Shown here: positions 46,301 through 58,224 of the stretch, piece by piece
How positions within the stretch are numbered: the stretch's first letter is position 1
Layout of the letters: each line of letters opens with the position of its first letter
The notes under the pieces: model-generated
What the model was told of the DNA's origin: nothing
The model's input: only the letters and a program-made list of their open reading frames with translations
The model's database searches: none
Translations under genes and position numbers: made by a program
From: Obelidium mucronatum
Lineage: Eukaryota; Chytridiomycota; Chytridiomycetes; Chytridiales; Chytriomycetaceae
Direction: 5' to 3'
DNA length: 64,000 nt
NCBI GenBank assembly: GCA_025765595.1
Contig: JAIVFH010000100.1
Coordinates: 1 to 64,000 of the forward strand

Positions 46301-49300
46301 TCTCCATTTCTTTTCGCTTTGCCGCTGGACTTTTGTCATCATCGCTGACCGACAGAGGAAGCAAGTCAGTCAATAAAAAGTGAAGCAGTGGATGACGCGC
46401 GGATTGCTTGTTTCCAGGAGTGGATGTTGACTTTGCAGGGCCTTTGGTAAATGAGGCAACGTGCATTTTGCAAACGTTGAAGGATCCAACCAACTCACTC
46501 AAACATTGAATCAGGTATCCACGCCTGAAATGAAGAATTCTTCCGGCCTTCTCTTCCGAAGCATCATCTCCTATTGCTACAGTTGAAGATGGAGAAGATT
46601 TTGTTTCCAACAATTCGTTGATCAAATAATTGACAACGTCTTTGGCCAGATCTCTTCCATCTGCCTCTGGGGCAGCCAAATTTGCCAACAGCTCCGCATC
46701 AGGTTTCGCTTTCAGCGCTACTTGCGGAGATCGGTGCTTTGGGTCAAAGTTGGGAAGGTGGCACAAACTCAAAACCACTTGGTTAAACACTTCAGGGTTT
46801 CGACAGACAAGAGGAGCATTTCCCTTCACAAAGCTGTTGATGTCCTTAGCGCGAGCGTTCTTAAACCAGTTTGTGATTTCTTGTTCCATGGATTTGGCCA
46901 AAACATCCTTGGATTCAACCAAATGCCTCAAAATAACCGCCACCAAAGAGAGCTGCGCTGGAAATTCACCCAAACGTCCCGTTTTGAAAAGAAGACGAAG
47001 TCCATCAAGCTCAACAAACTTTACGGCCAAGGAGCGTGTCCGAGTAAGACGAACCAAAACACGAAGAGCGGCATGCAAGCTGTCGGAATCCAATGAATCC
47101 ACTTTCATGAGCTGAACAATCGGTTCCAACAAAGGTGACACCTTTGCGAACGCTGACGGACCATCTCCAGCAGCATCTGGTTTTGCGCCAGGGCTCTTGT
47201 CATCCCATTCAGTGATTGCGATTTCAATAATAAGAATCGCTGAAGATAGCCATTTGGGAACCAAAGCATCTGCAGCCAACTTGCTGACAGACAATTCAAA
47301 GTACTTGGCCAATTCATCAAAGAAGACACCCTTCTCAGACAATTTAGTCTTTTTGAAGCTCGAATCATTCAGCAGCAAAGCCATTAAATGTAACTCATAC
47401 GTTAAGACTTGAAGGGTGTCGGCTTCGATTCCGGCCAAGGAGAGGGTTTTTGAAACTTTGGCGAACAAGGCAGGTGCTACTTTCGACATGTCCGATTTTC
47501 CAATCAAGCAGAGCAAGTCTTTCAAATCAAAAGTGATGAAATCAATGCGACCGGCCAAATCCAAACAACGAGCCACCGCCTTGCTTCTAAACGCATCGCG
47601 AAGCTCATTCAAAACTTCGAGGTCTGTCTTCTCCACCATTTTCTCCTTTCCTTTGTCTGAAATGGGAGGAGCCGTCTCTTCTTCCATTGCCGTCGTCGAA
47701 TCCAAAGGTGTTGCTGACGTTACATCCATCGGAGCAGGTGCTGTTTCTGTTGTAGTACTTGGTTCTGGAGCACTAGATCCTTCAGCGTCCATTGACATAG
47801 CCATAGCTTGAGCCAAAACTGCTTGCTCATCGCCATCTTCGGCATTTTCGACATTGTCTACAGGCATGGTGTTGGCACTGATGCTAGCCTCGGGCGCAGA
47901 TGAACTACTTCCAGTACCACCATTTTCGGAAGCCAAAGCTGGATCAGCAACTGCAGCAGAAGAAGAAGAAGATTCAGCGGTTTCGGCACTAACAGGGGTA
48001 GCCACAGGCGCCGCTGGTGCAGCACTCGATGCACCAGCTGCGCGCTCACTCGCAGCTGCATCTGCAATCAAAGCGGGATGTGTCAAAATGTAATCCAGTG
48101 CTCTCATCAAATTGTTTCCACATCGAATCATAGCGGTTTCAGCGGCACGACGTGGGTACCCCATTTCAACAAGTTGCTCCACACCAGCAGGATTGGCTGT
48201 AACTGGAGCAGGTGCTGCAGGTGCTGGCGCTGCACCCAAGCGACCAAATAGTTGCGCCAATGGGTTGCTCAAGGCCGGATGGCCCTCCTCCGTCCCGACT
48301 ACTCCCTGGAGCAGCCGTCTCCCCTTCTGCCTTTAAAATCTGCATTATCATTCCGAGCAAAGGTTGCCAAAGACCAGACCCGGGCTTGTTGCTGCTGAAG
48401 TGATTCAAAGTCTCTGAATCCCACAAGGCACTCACTATCGGCAGCACTCTCTTTCTGACACTCACAAGATGCTCATGCTGATCAAAGTAATCCGAAGCAC
48501 CCTTGGTCTTTTCTTTGGCTTGAATGGAAAATGTGAAGGGACTGTTGAGCAAAGCTTTGGAATCAACAAGAGTTGCCAAAATCCCCAAACATTTTTCCAG
48601 AAGCCCAAATAATCCAGTAACACGTTCTTTGGCTTCCTCGCTGCTCAAATCTTCTTGAAGACAGGAGCACACGGAATCCCAGAGATTCAAAGTCAAGTCG
48701 AGCAACCCTTGAAGTCCTCCAGTCTTGTCGAAGGCGCTTACCCATGACGTTTGCAGATTACCAGCATTCCTCTTGTCAGTAACAAGTCCTTCAACAACAC
48801 CAATGATTGAGTTCATGTACATGAGTTTCATGGGCTCCAGCAACGATACATCGCGGCCCCACAGTAGGCAATCTTTAACACCACGAGCAATTTCTTCAAT
48901 AACGTTTTGCGACGGCTTCCTGTGCGGAGCATGCGAAATCGTTTTGGTGGTCAACACCCGCACTACACTCTGATACATGTTCGATAAGATAGTCGACATT
49001 TGATTCATGAACTCCTTAAAGTAATAAGTGTTCATCATGCGGTAATCGTTGTTCGGGTAGGCTGGGTCTTCATCGGACAACTCCAACTGATGGTCACTCG
49101 CCGAGTCATCCATGAACGACGCAGGCATATTCAACGAAGAAACTTGACGAGACAGGCTGGTCTGACCTGCTCCTGTTCCACTTGCAGAAGACGACGGCTT
49201 TTTGGGATTCATTTCGTACCAAGTTTTGGGAACACTGCCTTTCAAGAGAGCCGTTTCCAAAATACAAGCCCGGTGCAGCGCAATCAGCTTTGGAATAATA

Positions 49301-52300
49301 TCGGATCCTTTCTCGCCCGTAAATGCTGTCACCACAGCCTGAACACTTTTGCTGTGCGAATGATGATGCGATGAGAACATATCTGCTACCAAACGAACAA
49401 TGCATTCCAAATTGATAAATGCTCGGAACATTGCTTGGGCTTCTGTGGCAATATTTGGAGAGGCACCTGGTTCAATCGTTTTAGGTCTCAATGGCCTAAA
49501 TCGCTTAGAAAAACCCTCATTACCAGTGAAATCAATGTACTTCAGACTCCAACTCTCTTCATTAACGTCCCACTTAACAAAATCATCGACACTCTTCAAG
49601 GCAACAATCAAAGCATCTTGAAGAATTGGAACAACCTGTTCTCGACTCGAATCCATCAACAACCGGAACAAAAATAACAGACTGTATCCCGCAGTAGAAC
49701 TTAGGGCAAATTCGGCTGGAAGCGTCGGAAGCGAATAGATCTGTACCAATAACTCCACACCTCCAAGCTTCACGAACTCTTTGCTGTGTGTTGGATTCTG
49801 AAACAATCCTTCCAAAAACTACCACATAAATACAGAATTAGTTTATAAGAAGTAACTACATAGGTTACATACCCTCGCCAAAACATCAACAAGCCAACCG
49901 ACTCTACTCTCCTTCTTGTCCCCTTCCTCTTCGCTGCCAGCTGACGGAACTGGACCTGGGACACCAATGACACTAACCGCCATTGGGTCCTCAAAATCGG
50001 CGGTTGCTTCCTTCATTTCAACAGTCCCCACCTGACGAGCCTTCCCCAGCAGAGGACGCAAGCGGGAGACCTCTCAATCTCCACATGGAAGCCTTCTTCT
50101 TCTCTCTCCTTCCTTCCCGCCTTCAATTACTTCCTTCACAATCTCCAAAACTGTAGCAAGTGTGCTTTCCCTCAAACTTGGGTGGTGTCTGACAAGTTCA
50201 TCCACAGCACCACCCACTACATTTGGCATATCACGCTCGCAGAATGCTGATCGCACAAGCGGATCCATCGAGACTAACAAACGCAAGTATCGCGGGAGAG
50301 GATTTGTAGCCGTAAAAAGATCCAATCCAGCTTGGTTCAAACACATTGCGCCAAATGCACTTGGAAGAGCGCTGATAACTTCGGCGCTGGCAGGATAGTT
50401 TCCATTAAAGGAAAGGTCAAGTAGTGTTTGAGGAAGTTTGGATTCTTGTAGAATAGGTAAACTGGCGGGTTCATTATGGATAAAAGTGGACATGATGTTG
50501 ATGGCTAGTTCCCAAAAAAAGAGAGATTATGTGAGACAGGGGCTACAACCCACAAGCAGTCAATACCTAATCCGAATACGTTGGCGCCAAAGAAATTACA
50601 GTTTTCAAAAATAAGTAGAACACTCCAGGCAAGCTGGTTTCAATCAAGTTTCGCAGCTGATCCGCCATTCCAGAAATTTGCATCATGTGCATAACATACT
50701 TGAGGAGAGACCGTACTAAAGCCACTTGAACAAACGACACATCATTCAAAGTAGCGCAGGCCTGGTCCTGGGATTTGGCTGCAATACACGCTGCAACTTC
50801 GCTCTATTTTATGTAAAGATCAATTATCGAAACAGCCTCTGGAATCAATTCAAGCTATGCACTAACCTTGATACGAGTCACCAACACATCGACACCATTC
50901 GCAGCAGTAAATGCAGTGAAAGCGTTTGGAAATGTGTAAATCATCAGATCCAAGAAAGTAACAAATCTCGAAACATTCTGGACCGATTCTTAATGTTACA
51001 GAACAGGCATGACAAGGAATAAGTTCGACGCACCTTCATTTGTGTCTCTCGTGATACTTGGAACGCTTTAATAATGACTTGTACTATTCCTGATGATACC
51101 AACATTGCCCCACCCATACTTGAATTTACCAGTTGCTTGCAAAAAGCTAAAGAAAGCTTCAACAAAATCAGCCGAATCGACACCTGATCAGTAATTTCGA
51201 AATCAATCAAAACTTTAAAAAAGCAACACGCTTATTTGTCCTTTCGCACCGTCTGTGGTCTCCAGCAAAGTAATAACTCTCCGCGTCACAGATACCATGA
51301 TACCATGATTCACAGACGCTCCAACAGCATTCAAAACTTCCATCGTCTTTGATTTTTGTCGGGAAATAGATTCCAGAGCAGTACATCGCAGCCGCTTGAA
51401 GGCTAAAGTCAATGCCCAATCCAATGGGCGCTCCGGCAATATCAGCCAAAACTTGGGGCAACTCGGGTTCGTACAAAAAGAACTTGCTTTGACAAACATC
51501 TTCGGGAAGGAGAGAAGCTGAAAAAAAAAGTTGGGGATTCTTAGAAATCAACACAAAAAAAAAAGACCATCCATCAAACGTAAAAACAGATTCCATACCA
51601 GCCACACAAAGCGCCAAAACTCTCATTTGTACCAATTTTTCTCTGGCGGTTCGCGACTTGCGAGAATAAGCACATCTTGCGCGATGAACAACCGCAAACA
51701 AATGTTCGTGAGGAACTGAATACTCCCTCACTACCCAGTCCACAAATTCTTCTTCAGAAAGGCCAGATTGATACACATTCGGGACATGGATGGAAACCAG
51801 GCCTTCCTTCTTTTCGCCAACAGTTGGTGCAAATGAAACCGATGGGGTTCCAGTAGTATATGGCGCGCCTGATGTTGCAGGCGTAGAAAACGCGCTACTT
51901 GCTTTGAAAGATTTTGGCGCTGGAGTTGATGGTTCTGCGGGAACTGCGCGCGGTGTGGTGGCGGTGGATGCCAATGAGAGCTCTGAATGGTCTGCGGATG
52001 CAGCCAAAGCAGGAGTCGATGGGGCTGCTGCAAGGGGTGTATTCGGTGCTGTGCTAATTGAAATTGACGAATTCGTTGTTGCGGCTGCGAAACAGGATGC
52101 AATGTGAGTGGCTACGCTATTTTTTGGAAGCACACAAATCTCACCTTCTGAATTAGACCAATAAAACTGGAAAGAGAATACGCCTTCGGCATCTTCCGGT
52201 ACTGTCAATTCCTCCTTCAACTGCTTAACAACACTTCCAAGATCGAGAGAATCCTCCTTTGAGCCCCAGCGAGATGCGAGAACAATCAAACGGTCGTGGG

Positions 52301-52957
52301 CAACAGCAAGCGCCAACTTTGCAGCTTTTGGTTTTGATTGTCTCTGAGGTGGGCGAATGAGAAATAGGAGAGATGAATTCACAATGTCAAGGTCGCGCGA
52401 GTACAGGAGAGCCATGACATGCTAGAAAACGAGAAAAAATAAGCACGATAAGCATTTTGATGATTGGGCATTTAAACTCAAGGTTGGCCATACCTCAAAT
52501 GATGCATAGAGTGTACGTGATGTGCAATTGTCCCACAAGACGCGAGTCATGTCGAGAATGGCCACCACGGCCTCCTTGGATACGTTTAAATTTGCAGGAG
52601 TGGATGAAGGAGCCGCTGCAGTTGCCGATGTAGTCGTAGTAGCAGTTGCAGTTGAAGCAGGTGGTGGAGGACGGTGAATGAGGGCCGCGTGGTTCTCGGC
52701 CAGGTAAGACTCGAGGAGGACATCGAAGCGGTTAAGAGCCGGAATCCAATGGTGCAAATCGCTTTTGGGCATTGGCGCGAGGAACACTGGCAGCAGAGAA
52801 GGCAGCTCGGAAGCCTCAACCACAGCCAGTCTGTTGACTAGCGGCACAAGAGCAGGGTCCTTTTTGGGCTAGTAAGCGAAGTGGTTTGACAGGTTACTCT
52901 TGTACATACCAGGGCCGAGAGCCTCTTGGGCAGACTCTTTTTGGGGATTGGAGCCAT
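40375..52957 (-). CDS. HUWE1: HUWE1/TOM1-type HECT E3 ubiquitin ligase
   Basis: A giant HECT ligase of about 3,900 residues in 15 exons: 52910-52957, 52494-52868, 51599-52421, 51250-51517, 51034-51183, 50867-50975, 50567-50803, 49873-50504, 45540-49818, 45400-45486, 45214-45349, 44003-45163, 40641-43947, 40471-40556, 40375-40391. The N-terminal armadillo-like DUF908/DUF913 region comes first, then a UBA (VEQLVEMGYPRRAAETAMIR), an acidic region, an 80-residue Glu/Arg/Ala helix near 44200-44420, and the UBM-type repeats (PEFLAALPEDLQMEVV). The HECT domain ends in LPSAHTCFNQIDLP and GFGFV. The codon of the catalytic Cys is split by the intron at 40557-40640. Frame breaks lie near 51405, 51135, 50608, 50098, 50066 and 48270. 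Confidence 0.92.
40438..40468. repeat. CTCCCT microsatellite in the last HUWE1 intron
   Basis: Several tandem CTCCCT units make up the splice-donor side of the 79-bp intron 40392-40470. On the transcript strand it is a purine run right after the donor. Confidence 0.85.
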
Positions 52958-53161
52958 TTCTCTGTTTTTTGTTTTTGCTTAGCTCTTTCTTTATTATTCT
53001 TTCTTCGATTTATTTCGATTTAATTCTATTATAGGAATATACGCCTTTCCTCAATAAACCGTAGCATTCTACTTATAATATAATCTTTTTTAAAGTGGTG
53101 TTAACATTATGTTAAGTTACCTTGTTTTGATTATTCATTAAAAATAAAATAAACAGAAAAC

Positions 53162-53890
53162 ATGTCAGAACGTTGGGTTTCAAACAAGAAGTATTTTTGC
53201 GAATACTGCCGCATTTATATAGCCGATAACAAACCAGTTGAGTTTGCCGACAAAGTTATATAATCCATCCCGACGGGCTATTAAACACATTCATCTTCAC
53301 AGTCGAGAACTCTTCACGAAACGGGCCTAAAACACAAAGGCAACATTGAACGCCATCTAACAGATGTCAGGAAAAGAGATGCAGAGAAACGAAAGCAGGA
53401 GGAGTACAACAAACGGATTGTAGATCAAGTGGAGCGAAAGGCTTTGGGTGTTTACTCAAAAGAGACAGGCACTCCATATTCTCTGTATTCAAAGACAGTC
53501 GCCAAACCGAGTGGAATATCAGAGCGACCGAGTACTACCAGTGGGAGTGGTGGTTCTGGATTGACAACTACGCACCTGCTGCATTCAACACAACCAGTGA
53601 AAATCAACAAGGACTCTGGCCTCGGGGAGTGGAGTGCCGTCGAAGAACCAAAACCAAAAGAACCAAGCAAAGAAGATGATGGAGATAGGAACGATGGAAA
53701 GTTGGGGAACACATCCAATGATGCATCGTCCAGTAGATTTGCACACTTGGATCACGAGGCTGTGTATGAAGAAGACGTTGATGCCGAACAAGTTTCGGAA
53801 TTTAAAATATCGGAAAAACGCGCTGTTGTTGATGACGATGTGGATGAAACAGTCACGTTCAAGAAAAAGAAGAAGAAAGTCAGCAAGTGA
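53162..53890 (+). CDS. WBP4: WBP4/FBP21-like spliceosomal protein
   Basis: Exon 1 (53162-53236) and exon 2 (53303-53890) give 220 residues. The N-terminal 60 residues match the matrin/U1-like zinc finger of WBP4: WVSNKKYFCEYCRIYIADN, then LHETGLKHKGNIERHL, with Cys-x2-Cys and two His in place. The first intron interrupts the finger after NKP. A basic helix follows, then a disordered middle with GEWSAVEEP, and a lysine-rich end (FKKKKKKVSK). No WW domain is present, unlike vertebrate WBP4. This protein would act in pre-mRNA splicing. It diverges from HUWE1 with 204 bp between start codons. Confidence 0.85.
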
Positions 53891-54163
53891 AGATAATAGT
53901 AACAATAGAATCATATTACCTCTTAAATAAGTAGTAAGGACAAATGCTGAAATCACGACCCTCTTGCTTGTCCCGTAGCCATGCGATCATAGGTTTAACT
54001 GTTCTGATTGAAAATTATTTTATCATCTCTCAAAGGTTGTGACAGGGTACAAGCTTGAAGCCATAAGCCTCTTGAGTGGAGTTCAAAGCAGAAAGAAAGC
54101 AGTCAAATTTCTAAATATGATTCATATAGTATATTCTTATTATGATGATAAAAGACTGCGCAT

Positions 54164-54679
54164 TCAATACTTGTACGTAATAACCCCAGAAGTCAGTTCT
54201 CGGCTACGACTGACCCGATTTGGCGTCTTCAAGTAGCATCTCTTGGTGTCTGGCTCATAATTGAAAGCCATACATTCCGCGTGCCAATAGTTGCAGTACC
54301 ATCGGCAGGTCCAAACATTACCTGCCTCAAACCCTCCCTCCCACGGGTCAAAGCTTCCCGGAAAGTCATATCCTTGCAAAACCCAAGGCGTGTCCCACCA
54401 ATTATCAACAGCATACAAGGATCCTGTGTATCCATCCTTGCGTTTGGGCGCCTTGACGTAACAGTTGTTGTACAAGTCGTCAAAGGTGAAGAACCAGTAC
54501 CCTTTCGAGTGAGTGAACTCGACACAAGCTGTCAGAGAAGAAATGGCACCCCATCCAGCAGATGTAACGTCATATCCAGTCCAGTCAGTGTGGGGTGCGA
54601 ATGAGAATTGCCCATTTTTGAATGGTTGCCCGCACCAGCGATTGTCGTTGTACAAGTTTTCGTTCGAACAACTAGCCAT
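54164..54679 (-). CDS. PAN/Apple-like cysteine-rich protein
   Basis: A single exon of 171 residues from ATG 54679. The frame is open further upstream, but a TATA box (54719-54727) lies in that part, so the downstream ATG is preferred. Aromatic and cysteine-rich, it has WCGQPFKNGQF, TACVEFTHSKGYWFFTFDD, NNCYVKAPKRKDGY and AECMAFNYEPDTKRCYLKTP. The pairing of an EC-x-AF-x-Y segment with CYLK is the PAN/Apple pattern, found in adhesive carbohydrate- or protein-binding modules. No signal peptide is visible with this start, which is odd for such a fold. A broken copy lies at 55040-55262. Confidence 0.6.
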   Translation of the reverse strand: MASCSNENLYNDNRWCGQPFKNGQFSFAPHTDWTGYDVTSAGWGAISSLTACVEFTHSKGYWFFTFDDLYNNCYVKAPKRKDGYTGSLYAVDNWWDTPWVLQGYDFPGSFDPWEGGFEAGNVWTCRWYCNYWHAECMAFNYEPDTKRCYLKTPNRVSRSRELTSGVITYKY

Positions 54680-54718
54680 TGTGCTCTTTTTTTTCGATTT
54701 CGTAGAGTGGCGGACTGG

Positions 54719-54727
54719 TTTTTTATA
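54719..54727 (-). promoter_or_regulatory. TATA box of the PAN-like gene
   Basis: The minus strand reads TATAAAAAA about 40 bp before the ATG at 54679. Confidence 0.5.
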
Positions 54728-55039
54728 AGCCGTTGCAAAATTGTGGCAGTGCGTTGCTATCGACCACGCGAGAAGAATCAAAACTTACGTTGGATGTGCG
54801 CTGGATTAAACTTTTAACTTTCAAGATAAGGGAGAATATAGCCAACAAGGGACATAATTTGTTATCTCGTGTGGCAGTGTAGTCTGAGAGGAAGCGTTGT
54901 GGCAGTGCAAGTGCGACAAAAAATTTCTCTCAAGGGCACAAGCCCTTACAAAAACCAAAGAGGCCGCTCGAACATATTCTCTCCTATTTTTTTCTTGCTC
55001 TATCAGACTATTATTCTGAATTTTTTTCATGATGTCATA

Positions 55040-55262
55040 ATAACAGTGCGTGTTACAAAGTAATGACCCCAGAAGTCCGTCCATGGTGACCCGATTTGGC
55101 ATCATCAAGAAGCGTTTCATGGTATCCGGTGCAAACCAAAAGTTTGACCATCTATTGCAAGCCCCTCCCACGGGTCAAAAGGAGTATCCCACGGCAGACG
55201 TATCGTCATATCCAGTCGAGCCAGTGTGTAGTGCGTATGAGTATAGTGTCGATATTTGAAAG
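55040..55262 (-). pseudogene. Truncated copy of the PAN-like gene
   Basis: Segments match the intact gene in the same order: the 3' end (aataaccccagaagtcag against aatgaccccagaagtccg), then ctcccacgggtcaaa, then cgtcatatccagtc near the 5' end. About half of the gene is missing in two blocks, so it is a pseudogene. It is a tandem duplicate, about 0.9 kb away on the same strand. Confidence 0.75.
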
Positions 55263-55435
55263 AATCACCGCGCAAGCGAATTTCGGAATATCAGATACTT
55301 CGATGTTGCAGTGTTATCGATTTTATTTATCAATCGGATGCTTAACAATCACAAGGTCACCAAGTCCTTCCCATCCTTTATTTCCAATTATACCCAAAAC
55401 AAGACAATCATTGTTGTCATCAAACACCAAACTGT

Positions 55436-56488
55436 TCACTTGCTGTTTCCCTTCCCTTGTTGTTGTTTTCTCAAGGACGCACGACGATTCTGAAACCTGC
55501 AGGAGTGACATTGTGAATGAAAAAAAAAAGTATTTGAGTGAGTTAAACATTGAAGCAAAAAAACCAATCAATTTTCATTTTATATTCTTCTTTACCAGTA
55601 TTGAGCGTGTCTAAGCGTCATTCCAACAGCGGCAGCAATCTTCTTCATGGCTCGCGTGTCGGGCATGTTGTTTTTTTCAAATTCCGCCATCATGTAATCT
55701 TTTTGTTCGTCAGTCAAGTGATTGCGTCGTTTGAATGTATGGTGGTGGTGGTGGTGATGGGGGATCTGATCGTGACCATGGTGGCTATGGTGGATGTGAT
55801 TATGATGGATATGGTGGTTGTGATGGTAAGGATGGAAATGGTGTTGGTGGACGTGGTTCAAATTGGTCTGTGAGAGAAGGGGTGGTGGTGCGTTTACGGC
55901 CAGCGGGTTCTGCTGATGATGTGGGGTATGTTGAACATGGACTGTATTGATTGGCAGCTGCGACATGAGCAGTGACAAGTCCTCCACTGATGGGATGGAT
56001 GGAACCGATGGGATAGATGGAAATGGCTGATGCAGAGAGAGAGCAAGCGAAGCGACAGAAGCATCTGAGTCCAAGCGCGGCAGATCGAGAGAGTGCGCCT
56101 CGCAAGACTCGAGGGGCAGGTCCTTGTCGAGCGCCTCGAGCACGCACTTGTCGCAGCAGACGCACGGCTGCAGCAGCGGGTGGGTGTCGAGTGTGTTGCT
56201 TGAGTTGTTTGAGTTGTTGCCTGAGCTGCGTGAGTCACCGCCCGAGTCGAAACCCAAGTCGCACTTTGGCGCCGTGCAGCGCGCGTCGAAGCAGCACTCG
56301 TCGAAGCCAAACAAAGCGTCAAAGTCCGTCGCCGAAGCCGCTGTCGCCGCGCACGGAAAGAAGAACGGCCGCAGGCTGAGGCCGCTGTCGCTGTCGCTGT
56401 GCGCTTGGAGTTCGCCAATCTCAAAGCAGACGCTGCAGTCGGCCGCTTCCTCGGTCTTGCTGTTGGCCTTCATGTTGTTGGTCAGCAT
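55436..56488 (-). CDS. Homeodomain protein 1, His-rich and Cys-rich
   Basis: Exon 1 (55596-56488) and exon 2 (55436-55496) give 317 residues. The homeodomain occupies about residues 240-305 (RRNHLTDEQKDYMMAEF, then LRHAQYWFQNRRASLRK). The intron splits the codon of the invariant Trp 48. Directly before it is a segment of about 45 residues with more than 20 histidines. The N-terminal half holds a cysteine group (CSVCFEIGE, CCFDARCTAPKC, CVCCDKC) that may bind metal. The DNA from 56010 to 56450 is clearly more GC-rich than the surroundings. It has the array motif HPLLQP but not the GYxLGG motif of its neighbours. It is the 3'-most of five tandem genes. Confidence 0.85.
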
Positions 56489-56666
56489 TTTCGGAAAAAA
56501 AAAATAATGAATGCAATTGAAAGCCGCTGATTATGCTGTTATCAACGCTCGATCGTTTCTTTCCTCTCTTTGCATTGCATTCATACTATTTACTTTACTT
56601 TCTTTCAATACATTAATATTTGGTACTGCCAAAAAATATGTAAACAAAAACAAAGGAATCCTTAAA

Positions 56667-57794
56667 TCAAACAACTGCCGTCCGAGAAACTCCACGAACC
56701 TCCTTCTTCCTCCTCTCTGAAGCCCGCTTATTTTGAAACCAGAATTGTACATGCCTTAAACTCATTCCTACTCTTTCACCAACGCTTTTCAAAATCTTTG
56801 AGTTTGGCATTTCATTCTGCGCAAACACTTGCAACAGGAAATTTCGTTGAGTTGGAGAAAGTTGAGTTCGTTTTCGCACTTTAACGTTGCTGTGAGTTGT
56901 TTTCGAGTTGCTTGTCTGGTCTTTGGTACCGGTGGTTGCGGTAGTAGAAGCTGTAGGATGATACGGATTGAATGCGTGTTCACGAAAATGGAAATCGAGA
57001 AACGATAAAGAATTGCCGCTTAATAGCATATTGTCTACACCATGTCCTGCCGAGGAGAAAGAGGGAGAGACGATACTTGTTTGTGTTTGAATACGCAATG
57101 GCAATACGGTTGAATTCGAATTGGCATTTTTTCGGTTTTGGGTTTGACTTTGAATTCGGGTTGGTGGTGAAAACCGCTGAAGAATAGCATCCAAATCGAT
57201 AGGATCATCCACTTTAATTTGCGCCTCGGACGGGTCACGAAGCTTATTCATCTTGATACCAAGACCGTTGCTGTTAGTATGGCTGCTCGCCATAGAGAAT
57301 GATGGAGCCCATTCGTTCAAGCTCCCGTCTGCAGTCCCGCTTGGTAAAAACTCTACTTGAGGAGACTCCAAATGCTCCATTGCGGGAGTGTTGTTGTTGC
57401 TTGAATCCACCAAGAGCGAAAAGTCAAAGTTTGGGCTGGAGGGACAAGGATGTAGCAATAGAGGTTGTTGTTGTGGCAGCAGTTGTGGTCCCAATGGCGG
57501 TGAAAAGTTTAATGGCTGCAAAAGGGGATGATGCTGGAGGAAATTACCCCTCGCTTTCATAGCAGATTTAGCAAGGTTTGGTGTGAGGGTCACTGGTGAC
57601 ACTGGCGAAGAAGGTACCACAGGTACGCCTCCTAGAGAGTAACCGGAAGGTACCAATTGGTGCCACAAAACATCACCGAAAGTAAGCATCGTTCGTCCAT
57701 CAAGCGCCATGTCTTGGAGTCTCATAGCAGAAGCGATAGAAGTTCTAGAGCAGTCAAGACTGGCATCTGAAATGTCTTGAAAGCTATGGCTCAT
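56667..57794 (-). CDS. Homeodomain protein 2
   Basis: A single exon of 375 residues. The homeodomain is near the C-terminus, about residues 305-365 (RKRTQLSPTQRNFLLQVF, then LRHVQFWFQNKRASERRKK). Near residue 50 it has PSGYSLGGVPVVPSSP, near residue 90 HHPLLQP, and near residue 135 NTPAMEHLESPQVEF, the three motifs shared within this array. The middle is rich in Pro, Gln, Ser and Asn and probably disordered. Upstream, a TTTAAATAG sequence at about 57845-57853 could serve as TATA box. DNA-binding role inferred from the homeodomain; targets unknown. Confidence 0.87.
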   Translation of the reverse strand: MSHSFQDISDASLDCSRTSIASAMRLQDMALDGRTMLTFGDVLWHQLVPSGYSLGGVPVVPSSPVSPVTLTPNLAKSAMKARGNFLQHHPLLQPLNFSPPLGPQLLPQQQPLLLHPCPSSPNFDFSLLVDSSNNNTPAMEHLESPQVEFLPSGTADGSLNEWAPSFSMASSHTNSNGLGIKMNKLRDPSEAQIKVDDPIDLDAILQRFSPPTRIQSQTQNRKNANSNSTVLPLRIQTQTSIVSPSFSSAGHGVDNMLLSGNSLSFLDFHFREHAFNPYHPTASTTATTGTKDQTSNSKTTHSNVKVRKRTQLSPTQRNFLLQVFAQNEMPNSKILKSVGERVGMSLRHVQFWFQNKRASERRKKEVRGVSRTAVV

Positions 57795-58224
57795 GGATGT
57801 GTGTTTTTTTTTTGGACAACCAGTTTTGTGCCCCCATGGGACCTCTATTTAAAAATACTTATGGGATTTCTCATTTGGAGTTAACGTCGTATATCGATTT
57901 TCATTGTTTTGGCTCAGTGCAATATTATGTTCCTTTCTGTTTTTGCGCGATTTCACGTGCGGACTTTACAAGCTGGAAAATGAGACTTGAAGAAATTTCT
58001 GCTTATATTTATATTGCACGTGGCGGGCTTTGGGATGGTTTCAGAACCAGACCACAGAAAGGGACGGCGAGTTGTGGGTGAAACAACAGCAAATTCTTTA
58101 ACATGCATGAATTCGCCTTTTTTTTATTACGCTAATACTATTAAAACTGTTGACGAAAAAAAAAATGAAAAGAGAATACGCGCCAGATGGAGTACGTTTT
58201 TCGCAGCGAAAATTTTTTCCAAAA

